Positions 1 to 7,778 of a stretch of 64,000 bases of DNA are shown here, in pieces (within the stretch, counting starts at the first letter, position 1; every line of letters starts with the position of its first letter). This DNA is from Azotosporobacter soli. Its GTDB lineage: Bacteria; Bacillota; Negativicutes; SG130. Below the pieces are notes generated by a model. That model saw only the letters and a program-made list of their open reading frames with translations. It was not told the DNA's origin and made no database searches. Made by a program: the position numbers and the translations under genes. The stretch is from NCBI RefSeq assembly GCF_030542965.1, contig NZ_JAUAOA010000001.1, positions 372,001 to 436,000 of the forward strand. The letters run 5' to 3'.

Positions 1-121
1 ACATAGGTATTTTAAATTCTTCGTACGGATAACGATTCCTGCTTACTTGAAAATATTATTTATTTCCTGTCGCCCGCATCGCTGACGCGCAAACGCATGG
101 CGAAACTTCGCCCCGCGCTTT

Positions 122-165
122 TGTGAGCCAGCTCACAGACAAACGCTTTGTCGCCATGTTATATT
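122..165 (+). promoter_or_regulatory. CRP/FNR-type activator site and -10 box
   Basis: A 16-bp site at 122-137 reads TGTGA-N6-TCACA with perfect 7-base arms. The best -10 hexamer, TATATT, lies at 160-165, so the start of transcription would be near 171-172 and the site would be centred close to -42. This is the classical class II activation position for Crp/Fnr-family regulators. The -35 region overlaps the site and has no good consensus. Which family member binds cannot be read from the site alone. Confidence 0.55.
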
Positions 166-194
166 GAGAAGAAACACACGGGGAGGTCTGCTCT

Positions 195-881
195 TTGGAT
201 ATCAGTAAGATCCCTTTCCTGAACAAGCGCATCAAATTTCCGGTCGCCCCTCATATTCCCGGCGGCATCACAACGCCCGAACAACTGCGGCAGATCGCCG
301 CTATCGCAGCCTCACGCTCCTGTCGCATCAAGATCAGCGGCAATACGCTGACGCTGCTGGATCTTCCGGCCGCCGACGGCGCCGCGGTCTTAGAAGAACT
401 CGGCTGCCAGGGAGAATCGTTCATCAATTCCGCCGTACGCGGCGTCAATTTTTGTCCCGGCAAAGGCGACTGCCCGCGCGGCATGCAAAACAGCAGTGAA
501 CTGGGACTCGAACTGGACCGGATCTTTTTCGCACAGGAAACACCGGGCAAAGTTCGCATCGCCGTCAGCGGCTGCCCCAATTGCTGCGCGGAATGCTTCG
601 TGCGCGACATCGGCCTTTTCGGTACTGCCTCAGGCTATACGCTGCTTGTCGGCGGCAGCTCCGGCCGCCAGGCCCGCATCGCCACCGAGGTCCGGCGCTC
701 CATTGACGGCGCAGCCGTTCCTGCGCTGATCGAGGCGATCCTCGCGTATTACCGACAGCACGGTAAGGCCAAAGAACGTCTTGGCGCCATGCTCGACCGA
801 ACCGGCTGGGCCGCCTTTCAAACTTATCTCGACCAAGCATCCGGCAACGCCGAAGAAAGAAGAGCGCAAGCGGCAGAATGA
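195..881 (+). CDS. Single-domain siroheme/[4Fe-4S] sulfite/nitrite reductase-like protein
   Basis: A 228-residue protein resembling one half of a sulfite/nitrite reductase. The siroheme-[4Fe-4S] cysteine pattern is intact: C87-x5-C93 (CPGKGDC) and C127-x3-C131 within SGCPNCCAEC, with further cysteines at 130 and 134. Full assimilatory enzymes are roughly twice as long and have two ferredoxin-like repeats, so this belongs with the small one-domain siroheme proteins whose substrate is often unknown. The start is a TTG at 195, chosen because GGGAGG stands 8 bases before it and no ATG fits better. The CRP/FNR-type site upstream and the Bfd-like [2Fe-2S] gene downstream fit a redox role; the reaction itself is not established. 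Confidence 0.8.
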   Translation: MDISKIPFLNKRIKFPVAPHIPGGITTPEQLRQIAAIAASRSCRIKISGNTLTLLDLPAADGAAVLEELGCQGESFINSAVRGVNFCPGKGDCPRGMQNSSELGLELDRIFFAQETPGKVRIAVSGCPNCCAECFVRDIGLFGTASGYTLLVGGSSGRQARIATEVRRSIDGAAVPALIEAILAYYRQHGKAKERLGAMLDRTGWAAFQTYLDQASGNAEERRAQAAE

Positions 882-914
882 CTTTCGCCGCTTTATTTTT
901 TCTCCGTTTCCCCT

Positions 915-940
915 TATAATGGTAATTGATAATCATACGT
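915..940 (+). promoter_or_regulatory. -10 box overlapping a Fur-like box
   Basis: TATAAT at 915-920 is followed by a sequence at 922-940 that matches 12 of 19 positions of the Fur consensus, including an intact GATAATCAT core. A Fur site here would sit over the start of transcription and repress the Bfd-like gene when iron is plentiful. The match is partial and the -35 is weak. Confidence 0.4.
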
Positions 941-956
941 AAGGGGGAATCGTTCC

Positions 957-1163
957 ATGGACGAAGAGGTCAATCCCGCGATTCTTGATAAATTGACAAA
1001 GGTCTGCCTTTGTAAAGGCATTAGCCGCGCCAGCATGAAGAAAGCGATCAGCGGTGGCGCGACTACGCTTGAAGCGGTGCAAAAAGCGACCGGCGCCGGT
1101 TCCGGTTCTTGCTGCGGACGTCGCTGCGGGCCTAAAATCGAAGAGCTGCTGCAACAACGATAA
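957..1163 (+). CDS. BFD-like [2Fe-2S]-binding protein
   Basis: A 68-residue protein made only of a BFD-like [2Fe-2S] domain. It has the N-terminal CLC pair (C17 and C19) and a C-terminal cysteine cluster (CCGRRC). In bacterioferritin-associated ferredoxin this fold passes electrons to ferritin; the same domain occurs inside NirB-type nitrite reductases. Both contexts are present here: a siroheme protein directly upstream and a bacterioferritin gene at 28.7 kb. An AGGGGG site precedes the ATG. The Fur-like box over its promoter favours the iron-mobilisation role. The partner is inferred, not shown. Confidence 0.75.
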   Translation: MDEEVNPAILDKLTKVCLCKGISRASMKKAISGGATTLEAVQKATGAGSGSCCGRRCGPKIEELLQQR

Positions 1164-1207
1164 AGAAACGAGCGAATGACCTTTTGGCGTCATTCGCTCG
1201 TTTCTTT
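1162..1207. terminator. Bidirectional terminator
   Basis: A perfect 19-bp stem (1162-1180 with 1189-1207) and an 8-base loop lie between convergent genes. Runs of A and T on both sides allow it to work both ways. The last codons and stop of the minus-strand yqxD-like gene are encoded inside the right arm. Confidence 0.85.
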
Positions 1208-1651
1208 ATTCGCTTGCACCCCTTCGAGAATCATCTCTTCGAGTACACGGCCAAAGCGTTCATCGGCCTGCGGCTCGCGTTTTTTCGGCCCTTTCGTTCT
1301 TCCGCCGCTGCGACGTAAGCGCGCTTTCGCCTCGCGCTCTTCGAGCAGGAAGCCGATCGTTTCCGTTTGATAGCGCCGTCCGTTCGGATGCAGGCATTGC
1401 GCGCCTTTGCCGAGGATCAGCGCCGCCAACCCCCAGTCCTGCGTCACGACGAGATCACCTGCCGCACTGAGATTGGCGATCTTCATGTCGGCCGCCTGTG
1501 AGTCGCCATCGACGACGATGTGACGCGGCGACTCGATCTGGTGATGATAATTCGCTACGGTGTACAGCTCGATTCCGTAACGCTCTCCCAGTCGGAAACA
1601 CTGCGCAAGCGCCCCTTTCGGGCAGGCATCGGCATCCACGATAATCTTCAC
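1190..1651 (-). CDS. YaiI/YqxD family (UPF0178, DUF188) protein
   Basis: A 153-residue member of the DUF188 family, which has a PIN-nuclease-like fold and no settled function. The family N-terminus (MKIIVDADACP) and the acidic VTQDWGLAA segment are clear; the C-terminus is a basic then acidic tail. The start codon is GTG at 1651. It lies one base past the TGA of the metallophosphoesterase gene, so the two are probably translationally coupled. The stop codon falls inside the terminator hairpin shared with the convergent Bfd-like gene. Confidence 0.85.
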   Translation of the reverse strand: MKIIVDADACPKGALAQCFRLGERYGIELYTVANYHHQIESPRHIVVDGDSQAADMKIANLSAAGDLVVTQDWGLAALILGKGAQCLHPNGRRYQTETIGFLLEEREAKARLRRSGGRTKGPKKREPQADERFGRVLEEMILEGVQANKETSE

Positions 1652-1652
1652 T

Positions 1653-2837
1653 TCATCCCTCTTTCCTCAACGTGATCAGACTGACCTGCGGCGGACAATT
1701 CACGCGCAGCGGCAGCCATTGTCCGGTGCCGGTATGAACATAGCCGTAAGAGCGGCCTTCCTGGTAGAGACCCGCCAAATAACGGTAGCCGAAATTGATC
1801 AGGTAACGACCGAACAGCTTCACCTGTCCGCCGTGCGTATGTCCGGCAAGCGTCAAAGGCACCCGCTTAACGAATGCTTCTTTCAAAAAATCCGGATGGT
1901 GTGCGAGCAAGACATGAAAAGTATTCTCCGGAATCTCGGCAAGCGCTGCTTCAAGGAACGGCAACCGTTTTTCTTCGACCTCTTTTTTGTGTCCCCGAGG
2001 ATAGTCGACGCCGGCCAGATAAAGTTCTCCTTCTCCCACCTTAATATGGCAGCTTTCGTTTTCCAGTATTACGATCCCTGCTTCCTCGAGTTCGGCTCGC
2101 ACTTCATCAATGCGATGATAATATTCATGATTGCCCCAGCAAAAATATACCTTCTGCTTCAGCCCAGCTGCCAAATCGCTTATTTTTTTCACGCCTTGTC
2201 GCAAAAGCGCCATATCGCCAATCAAGTCGCCGGTAATCACCAACATGTCCGGTTTTGCTTGCGCAACCAGCGCCAGCGTTTCATCTAAACGCGCCAAAGA
2301 AAAATAGGGACCCAAATGCGCATCGCTGATTTGCGCAATCACAAAGCCATCCAAGGTAACCGGCAAATCTGGAAAGGCTACTGTCAGTTGTTGCAATGTC
2401 ATCTCTCGCATCGCCTCATAAACAGCTTTTCCGCCCATGCCAAACGCCAGCAACGGCGCGCCCAAAACCGAACCTTGCAAAAAAGCGCGCCGACTAATGC
2501 GCAGCGAATTTACCGCAACCTCTGTCCCGCATTTTTTTGTCGCGCTGGCCAAAAGACATAGCGCCGTAAAAATCGGCAGCAAAAACAGTTGCCCACTAAG
2601 CCAGACAACAGCAGCGCACACCAGTGGCGGCAGAATTTCATCAAACACAGAAGTAATTATACGGGGCTGCGCCAGCCAAATCGGCTGCAATAAAAAAGCA
2701 GCCGTCAACGTCGCTACGCCGTAATACCATGCCGTGCGGCTGGATATTCTTTTGTCGCCCAAAAAATATAGCAACCGTATATTGATTGCACCAATCAGGC
2801 AAAAAAACACTATCGACATAACATTAATCGTCCCCAC
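1653..2837 (-). CDS. Membrane-anchored metallophosphoesterase (YkuE/YaeI-like)
   Basis: About 394 residues. The first 110 or so hold several hydrophobic segments, followed by a calcineurin-like phosphoesterase domain with the expected metal motifs in order: ISDAHLG, ITGDLIGD, WGNHEYYH, AHHPD and AGHTHGGQ. Relatives hydrolyse phosphodiester or UDP-sugar-lipid substrates at the membrane; the substrate here is unknown. I chose the GTG at 2837 because AAAGGAGG lies just before it, while the more upstream possible starts have no ribosome binding site. It is immediately followed by the YqxD-like gene. Confidence 0.8.
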   Translation of the reverse strand: MGTINVMSIVFFCLIGAINIRLLYFLGDKRISSRTAWYYGVATLTAAFLLQPIWLAQPRIITSVFDEILPPLVCAAVVWLSGQLFLLPIFTALCLLASATKKCGTEVAVNSLRISRRAFLQGSVLGAPLLAFGMGGKAVYEAMREMTLQQLTVAFPDLPVTLDGFVIAQISDAHLGPYFSLARLDETLALVAQAKPDMLVITGDLIGDMALLRQGVKKISDLAAGLKQKVYFCWGNHEYYHRIDEVRAELEEAGIVILENESCHIKVGEGELYLAGVDYPRGHKKEVEEKRLPFLEAALAEIPENTFHVLLAHHPDFLKEAFVKRVPLTLAGHTHGGQVKLFGRYLINFGYRYLAGLYQEGRSYGYVHTGTGQWLPLRVNCPPQVSLITLRKEG

Positions 2838-2926
2838 GTCACGCCTCCTTTCTTTAGCCGTTTTATCTTCTTTTTCCCAAAGCACAAATAGCCTGCGAAA
2901 ACCATTCGCAGGCTATCCCCCGAGAC

Positions 2927-4090
2927 CTAGAACGCTGCCGTCAAAATTTGCAGCACCGCATCCTTGTCCAATTTTTTCAATGCACCCAGCATGCCAAAGC
3001 GCACCGCTTTCTCCGCCATTTCTTCCAATCGGTCGGCCGCTACGCCGCATTCCTTTAGACTGCCCGCCAGACCTAAGCTGCGGAAAAACGCAGCCGTCGC
3101 TAGGATACCCGCCTTGGCAGCCTTTAGATCATCGCTTTCGCTGATCGCCCAGACGTTGCGCGCATACTGCGCGAAACGGCCCATGTTCTCGCCGTTCAGG
3201 ACGTGCTCCATCCAAAACGGCGTGAGAATCGCCAAGCCCAGACCATGCGTAATATCATAAATCGCGCTGACTTCATGCTCAATCATATGCGTCGCCCAAT
3301 CGCCCGGCGTCTTGCCGGTCTGCAGCAGTCCGTTCAACCCAAGGCTGCTCGCCCACATCAAATTGGCTCTGGCCGCGTAATTGTCAGGTTCACGCACCGC
3401 GATCGGCCCGTAATGGATGCAGGTCTTCAGCACGGCCTCGCTCATCCTGTCCGCCAGGAACGCGTCGTTGACCGGTCCGAAATATTGTTCCAGCACATGG
3501 CTCATGATGTCCGCCGTACCCGCCGCCGTCTGACTGGCCGGAACAGAAAACGTCTGCGCCGGATCGAGGATCGCGAATTTCGGCAACATCGCCTTATGCA
3601 TGACCGGCAATTTTTCATCCGTCTCTTCGTTGCTGATTACGGCACCGCTGTTCATTTCCGAACCGGTCGCCGCGAGCGTCAGCACCGAGCCGAGCGGCAG
3701 CGCGTCGCTGATCTGCGCCTTGCGCAGGCAAAAGTCCCAGGGATCGCCTTCGTAATAGACCGCCGCGGCAATGACTTTGGCGCAGTCGATGATGCTGCCG
3801 CCGCCCACCGCCAAGACAAAGTCCAACTGATGTTCGCGGCAGAGAGCCACGCCGGCGCGGACACTTGTCACACGCGGATTCGGCTGAACGCCCGGCAATT
3901 CCTGAAAGAAGATGCCGTTCTCCTGCAGCAACCCAGTGATCGTTGCATATAAACCGCTTCGTTTAATGCTGCCGCCGCCATAGACGAGCAGCACCCGGCT
4001 GCCGTGCAATCGAATCGTCTGCGGCAGCGTTTGCACTTGCCCCTCGCCGAAATGCACGACCGTCGGCAGTGAAAAAGTAAAGTTCTTCAT
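2927..4090 (-). CDS. Iron-containing alcohol dehydrogenase (butanol dehydrogenase-like)
   Basis: A 387-residue group III alcohol dehydrogenase. The nucleotide-binding GGGSIIDCAK motif, the TGSEMN segment and metal-ligand histidines in MSHVLEQYF and YDITHGLG are present. The closest families are NADPH-dependent butanol dehydrogenases (BdhA/YqhD type), which reduce aldehydes to alcohols. The ATG at 4090 follows GGGAGG at proper spacing; a longer reading frame to 4126 lacks one. It lies 32 bases downstream of the old-yellow-enzyme gene, so both reductases are probably made from one transcript. The natural aldehyde is not known. Confidence 0.88.
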   Translation of the reverse strand: MKNFTFSLPTVVHFGEGQVQTLPQTIRLHGSRVLLVYGGGSIKRSGLYATITGLLQENGIFFQELPGVQPNPRVTSVRAGVALCREHQLDFVLAVGGGSIIDCAKVIAAAVYYEGDPWDFCLRKAQISDALPLGSVLTLAATGSEMNSGAVISNEETDEKLPVMHKAMLPKFAILDPAQTFSVPASQTAAGTADIMSHVLEQYFGPVNDAFLADRMSEAVLKTCIHYGPIAVREPDNYAARANLMWASSLGLNGLLQTGKTPGDWATHMIEHEVSAIYDITHGLGLAILTPFWMEHVLNGENMGRFAQYARNVWAISESDDLKAAKAGILATAAFFRSLGLAGSLKECGVAADRLEEMAEKAVRFGMLGALKKLDKDAVLQILTAAF

Positions 4091-4122
4091 CGCTTTTCCT
4101 CCCGTTTCACTTTGCTTTCTTC

Positions 4123-5136
4123 TCAAAATTTGGCCCGCGCGTACGCTTCCGGCCAGGTGACCGTTTCCTGCAGGCTATGCGCCGCCTGCAGCGCCCAATA
4201 CGGATTGCGCAACAATTCGCGCCCCAGCCAGACAAGCGAGAGTCCCGCCTTGATCGCCTGCTCGGCCTGCAGCGGCTCTGTGATCAGCCCGCCGCCCAGA
4301 ACTGGCAGACCGGTCTCCTCGGCGATCACGAGCGCCATCGGGATCTGATAGCCCGCATAGGCGCGCGGCAGTCGGTCCACGACGCCGCCGGAACTCACAT
4401 TGACCAGGTCGATGCCGAGCTCCTTCACCAGATTGATCAACTGCGCCACATCTGCCGGATGATTACCGTCCGCATCGTAATCCTCGGCCGAAACGCGCAG
4501 CAAGAGCGGCAGCGTTGCCGGCACGACCTCGCGCACCGCCTGCAGGATCTCGCGCAGCAAACGCACTCTGTTTTCCGGACTGCCGCCGTATTCGTCCTCA
4601 CGCCGATTCGTGAGCGGCGAAAGAAACTCGTTGATCAGATAACCATGCGCCGCATGGATCTCGATCGCGTCAAAGCCAGCCGCCACCGCGCGCCGCGCCC
4701 CTTGCGCGAACGCAGCGACGATACCGGGCAGTTCGGCGAGCGTCAAGGCCTGCGGCAGCTTGTAATCGGCATTGAAGGCAAGCGCAGACGGCGCGACCGG
4801 CGTCGTATCCGGCAGATCGCTCTTTCGTCCGGCATGCGCCAATTGAAGCGCGATCTTGCCACCTTGTGCATGCACGCCGTCGACGAGTTCTTTTAAGCCT
4901 GCGATCTGCGCATCTTCCCAAATGCCGAGATCCCGATTCGAAATACGGCCGCGATATTCAACCGCAGTGGCCTCGACGATAAGCAGTCCGACCTGGCCGA
5001 CCGCCCGGCTCGCATAATGGATGCGATGCCAATCCTTGACCTTGCCGTCATTGTCGGCCTTATACATGCACATCGGCGGCATGACGACCCTGTTTTTCAG
5101 TTCAAGCGTCCCGATTGCGTATGGCGTAAAAAGCAT
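4123..5136 (-). CDS. namA: NADH:flavin oxidoreductase, old yellow enzyme (NamA/YqjM-like)
   Basis: A 337-residue FMN-dependent ene-reductase. The N-terminal PPMCMY contains the cysteine typical of the YqjM subclass, EIHAAHGYLINEFLSP is the central active-site signature, and NRREDEYGGS is conserved. Such enzymes reduce activated C=C bonds with NAD(P)H. GAGGAGG precedes the ATG. It is first in a pair with the iron alcohol dehydrogenase, which would allow stepwise reduction of unsaturated aldehydes; that pathway is an inference from adjacency only. Confidence 0.88.
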   Translation of the reverse strand: MLFTPYAIGTLELKNRVVMPPMCMYKADNDGKVKDWHRIHYASRAVGQVGLLIVEATAVEYRGRISNRDLGIWEDAQIAGLKELVDGVHAQGGKIALQLAHAGRKSDLPDTTPVAPSALAFNADYKLPQALTLAELPGIVAAFAQGARRAVAAGFDAIEIHAAHGYLINEFLSPLTNRREDEYGGSPENRVRLLREILQAVREVVPATLPLLLRVSAEDYDADGNHPADVAQLINLVKELGIDLVNVSSGGVVDRLPRAYAGYQIPMALVIAEETGLPVLGGGLITEPLQAEQAIKAGLSLVWLGRELLRNPYWALQAAHSLQETVTWPEAYARAKF

Positions 5137-5296
5137 CGTTCTTCCTCCTCGCTTTCTGCAATCTTCGCGCCGGCATTTTCAGCCAGCCTAAAGAAAAGCA
5201 GTCTTTCCTTATCATTTTAATGCCGTTCTTAGACAAGTACGCACTTTAGCGTAACCTAGTATCTATTTGAATACCGGCAAAGAGGCGCTTTGCGTC

Positions 5297-5338
5297 TAAA
5301 AAGCCGCGCATTTGATTCTTCATCGAATGCACGGCTTT
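5297..5338 (-). terminator. Terminator after the SemiSWEET gene
   Basis: On the minus strand AAAAGCCGTGCATT pairs imperfectly with AAATGCGCGGCTTTTT, ending in a T run. It begins directly at the stop of the SemiSWEET gene. Confidence 0.75.
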
Positions 5339-5602
5339 TCATTTCTTCATCCGATTGCAAAGCTTCACCCAGACGATGACCGCGACGCAGCTGAAGGTCA
5401 CCGTGTTTGACGCCACCAACGGCATACTGCCGATGAATACGCCGTAGGCGAGCCAAAGAGCGACTCCGGCCAATGTCATGAGCGCCCAGCTCCAGGAAAG
5501 ATCATCGGTCGAACGGCTGCGCACCGTCTTGACGACCTGCGGGAAAAAGGCTCCGGTAGTCAAAACGCCCGCAATACTACCGACCCATTCAACATCAAAC
5601 AT
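5339..5602 (-). CDS. SemiSWEET sugar transporter
   Basis: An 87-residue protein with three hydrophobic helices and the PQ-loop signature FFPQVVKTVRSRSTDDLS in helix 1. Size and motif match bacterial SemiSWEETs, which dimerise to form a facilitative sugar pore. It stands alone with its own terminator, and no sugar-use genes are nearby, so the substrate cannot be guessed. A GGAGG-type site precedes the ATG. Confidence 0.88.
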   Translation of the reverse strand: MFDVEWVGSIAGVLTTGAFFPQVVKTVRSRSTDDLSWSWALMTLAGVALWLAYGVFIGSMPLVASNTVTFSCVAVIVWVKLCNRMKK

Positions 5603-5685
5603 GCTTTCCTCCTCGAGCCCGTTCCTCCGTTCTTAGTTCGCCCCGGCTCGCTTTGCCTCCTGCTGCTGCGCTGCGTTTTCCGCTA

Positions 5686-5723
5686 AAAAAATGCAGGACG
5701 CAATCGTAAACTGCGCCTGCATT
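5686..5723 (-). terminator. Terminator after the coiled-coil gene
   Basis: On the minus strand ATGCAGG-c-GCA pairs with TGCG-t-CCTGCAT and is followed by seven T residues. It begins a few bases past the stop of the coiled-coil gene. Confidence 0.8.
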
Positions 5724-5726
5724 CGT

Positions 5727-6380
5727 TTATGCCTGTAAATCGATTCGTTTCTCGCGCTCGCGTTTTTCTTTTTCCTCTTCCGTCTCGCCGTTCGCTTGCG
5801 CTTCGTCTTTCTCTTGCTGGCGCTTGACGGTATTCTGCGCCTCTTTGCCTTTTTTCATGATCTGACTGTTCAAATCCGCCGTACTGTTTTCTAAATCGGC
5901 CGCCTTGGCCTCTTTCTTCGCTGCACCGACGTCATTAAGGTGTAATCGATCAAGCGCCGCTTCACTTCTGAGCACGCGTCCTTGACCCTCGGTCTGCCCT
6001 TTGATCTTCGCCATCGTTTTCATCTGTTTCACATCGGCGCTGAGTTCGAGGAGAACAGCGTTTTTTCGGTCTTCCTCCTGCTTCGGATCCTTCGGTTCCT
6101 GCTCTTTCGAGCTCGCTTCGTTCTTACGCGCTTCCTGACGCGATTTTTCCGCCTGCGCCGCCTGAATCTGCGCATCCAGATTTTGCAGTTGTTCCTGCAG
6201 CGGTTTCAATTGTTCTTGTTTGGTCTTGGCATCCGCCTTACTCTGCTGAATTTTCTCCATCTGCTTGCTGACATCGTTTTTTTGCTGTTGCAGAAATTTG
6301 ATCCGTGAATCCAGTTCCGCCGTTGAACTTGCTACAGCAGACGGTGCTTGCGTTTGCGCTCCGCTTCCTGCTATCCGCAT
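5727..6380 (-). CDS. Coiled-coil protein, FlxA-like
   Basis: A 217-residue, very charged protein rich in Q, K and E. Residues 20-90 form a long predicted coiled coil (heptad-like LQQQKNDVSKQMEKI), and a second highly acidic/basic helix runs to the C-terminus. There is no signal peptide, membrane segment or enzyme motif. The Ser/Ala/Gln-rich N-terminus followed by a coiled coil recalls FlxA-like proteins of motile bacteria, but the similarity is general. It is monocistronic with its own terminator. Confidence 0.55.
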   Translation of the reverse strand: MRIAGSGAQTQAPSAVASSTAELDSRIKFLQQQKNDVSKQMEKIQQSKADAKTKQEQLKPLQEQLQNLDAQIQAAQAEKSRQEARKNEASSKEQEPKDPKQEEDRKNAVLLELSADVKQMKTMAKIKGQTEGQGRVLRSEAALDRLHLNDVGAAKKEAKAADLENSTADLNSQIMKKGKEAQNTVKRQQEKDEAQANGETEEEKEKREREKRIDLQA

Positions 6381-6525
6381 TTTTCCTCATCACCTTTCCG
6401 TGGTCTTCTACTATCACTATCGATTATTTTTATGGCTGACTTAATAGTCAAATCCAAATTTGCCCAACCGTCTTTTCAAATCGCGAGCTGCCAAAAACGA
6501 CCGCTCTCTTGGACGGCTTACTAAG

Positions 6526-6580
6526 CAAGGGGTGGACCTTCCGCCGGACTAGCAGCGTCCCGCTGAAGATCCACCCTTAC
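6526..6580. other. Imperfect hairpin after ppnP
   Basis: GGGTGGA near 6528 pairs with TCCACCC near 6570, with further partial pairing inside. It lies directly downstream of the minus-strand ppnP gene, but no T run follows on either strand. It may be a weak or Rho-assisted end of the hydroxyproline operon. The rest of 6381-6586 shows nothing else. Confidence 0.35.
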
Positions 6581-6586
6581 ACTTCC

Positions 6587-6868
6587 TTATTCGTAGCGGC
6601 AAAGGTAGGAGGTCGGTTCTGTCGCTTTCACGTCAAAGGCCGCCCCCGCCGGCACCTTGAACGAAGAGCCGGCAGCATACGTCTGGAACGAAGTTTCGCC
6701 CGGCAGTTTCACTTCGAGGCTGCCGCTGACGACCAGCATCGTCTCGAGTTGCGAAGTGTTGAACGTATACGCACCCGGAACCATCACACCGACCGTGGCG
6801 GGACCGACCTGATCGGCGAAGCCGATTGAAATTACCTGCCGCTCGAAATACTCATTTACTTTTAACAT
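6587..6868 (-). CDS. ppnP: Pyrimidine/purine nucleoside phosphorylase PpnP (YaiE, DUF1255)
   Basis: A 93-residue single-domain cupin matching the DUF1255 family over its full length: N-terminal MLKVNEYF, central GVMVPGAYTF and SQLETMLVVSGSLEVKLPG, and ending SYLCRYE. The E. coli member phosphorolyses many nucleosides to base plus ribose 1-phosphate. It begins only 4 bases after proC and is the last gene of the hydroxyproline operon, an unexpected partner. Either it simply shares the transcript or it has another small-molecule role here. Confidence 0.88.
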   Translation of the reverse strand: MLKVNEYFERQVISIGFADQVGPATVGVMVPGAYTFNTSQLETMLVVSGSLEVKLPGETSFQTYAAGSSFKVPAGAAFDVKATEPTSYLCRYE

Positions 6869-6872
6869 ATCC

Positions 6873-7688
6873 TTACTCCTTTTGGCTCATCGCCTTTGAT
6901 TTTGCCACACAGTCATTGACCGCCTGAATGACGGCGCTGCGAAAGCCGCATTCCTCGAGCGTCGCTACCGCTTCGATCGTCGTGCCGCCCGGCGAGCAGA
7001 CCATATCTTTCAGTTCGCCCGGATGTTTGCCGGTTTCCAGCACCATTTTCGCCGAACCATAGACCGCCTGCGCCGCAAAGCGCATCGCCTGCTGGCGCGG
7101 CAGGCCTGCCAACACGCCGGCGTCGGCAAGCGCTTCGATGAACATGAAGACATAGGCAGGCGAGGAACCGCTGATGCCGATGACGCCGTCAATCAGATAT
7201 TCCGGCACGACTTCCGCCTGGCCGAAACTTTCAAAGATGGCTTTGACGTTGGCCAATTCTTCCTCACTCACTTTGTCGTTCGGACAAAGCGCCGCCATGC
7301 CCGCTTCGACCAGAGCCGGCGTATTCGGCATCGTCCGCACCACCTTGACCGTCTCGCCCGCCATGGCCGCGATCGCCGCCAAGGATTGTCCCGCCGCGAT
7401 GCTGATCACGACTTTACCGTCCGTCAGCAAATCTTTAATGGAGTTAATGACCGGCGCGTACACATTCGGCTTGACCGCCAGGATCAGATAATCGGCTGCC
7501 TGCGCCACTTCGCGCCCCTCCGTCGTCGTCGTTATGCCATATAGCGCCTTCATCTCGGCCAGCTTTTCTTTATTCAAATCGGCCACGATAACCTGTTTGG
7601 CCGGCACCAGTCCTGCCGCCAGTATGCCGCCGATCATCGCACTGCCCATGTTGCCGCTGCCGATAAAACCAATCGTCTTCTTGTTCAT
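6873..7688 (-). CDS. proC: Pyrroline-5-carboxylate reductase
   Basis: A 271-residue reductase with an N-terminal Rossmann motif (IGFIGSGNMGSAMIGGIL) and the C-terminal family signature around KDMVCSPGGTTIEA. It reduces 1-pyrroline-5-carboxylate to L-proline with NAD(P)H. GGAGG stands before the ATG at 7688, which is preferred over the upstream in-frame ATG. Placed just after hypD, it completes the route from trans-4-hydroxyproline to proline, since HypD makes pyrroline-5-carboxylate. It may also serve ordinary proline synthesis. Confidence 0.95.
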   Translation of the reverse strand: MNKKTIGFIGSGNMGSAMIGGILAAGLVPAKQVIVADLNKEKLAEMKALYGITTTTEGREVAQAADYLILAVKPNVYAPVINSIKDLLTDGKVVISIAAGQSLAAIAAMAGETVKVVRTMPNTPALVEAGMAALCPNDKVSEEELANVKAIFESFGQAEVVPEYLIDGVIGISGSSPAYVFMFIEALADAGVLAGLPRQQAMRFAAQAVYGSAKMVLETGKHPGELKDMVCSPGGTTIEAVATLEECGFRSAVIQAVNDCVAKSKAMSQKE

Positions 7689-7778
7689 TTTACTGCCTCC
7701 GCTTTTCACTATCGTCTTGCCGCTTCATCTCTATTTTATTTACACACCGAAGAAAAAATTCCTGCCGAATCGGATTCC

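Noticed and set aside
98-120. GGCGAA-ac-TTCGCC hairpin near the left edge, as a terminator
   Set aside because: The stem is only 6 bp, the T run is short and displaced, and no upstream gene is visible.
3203-3952. Plus-strand frame of 249 codons opposite the iron alcohol dehydrogenase
   Set aside because: Antisense shadow with Arg/His-rich composition; the dehydrogenase motifs are on the other strand.
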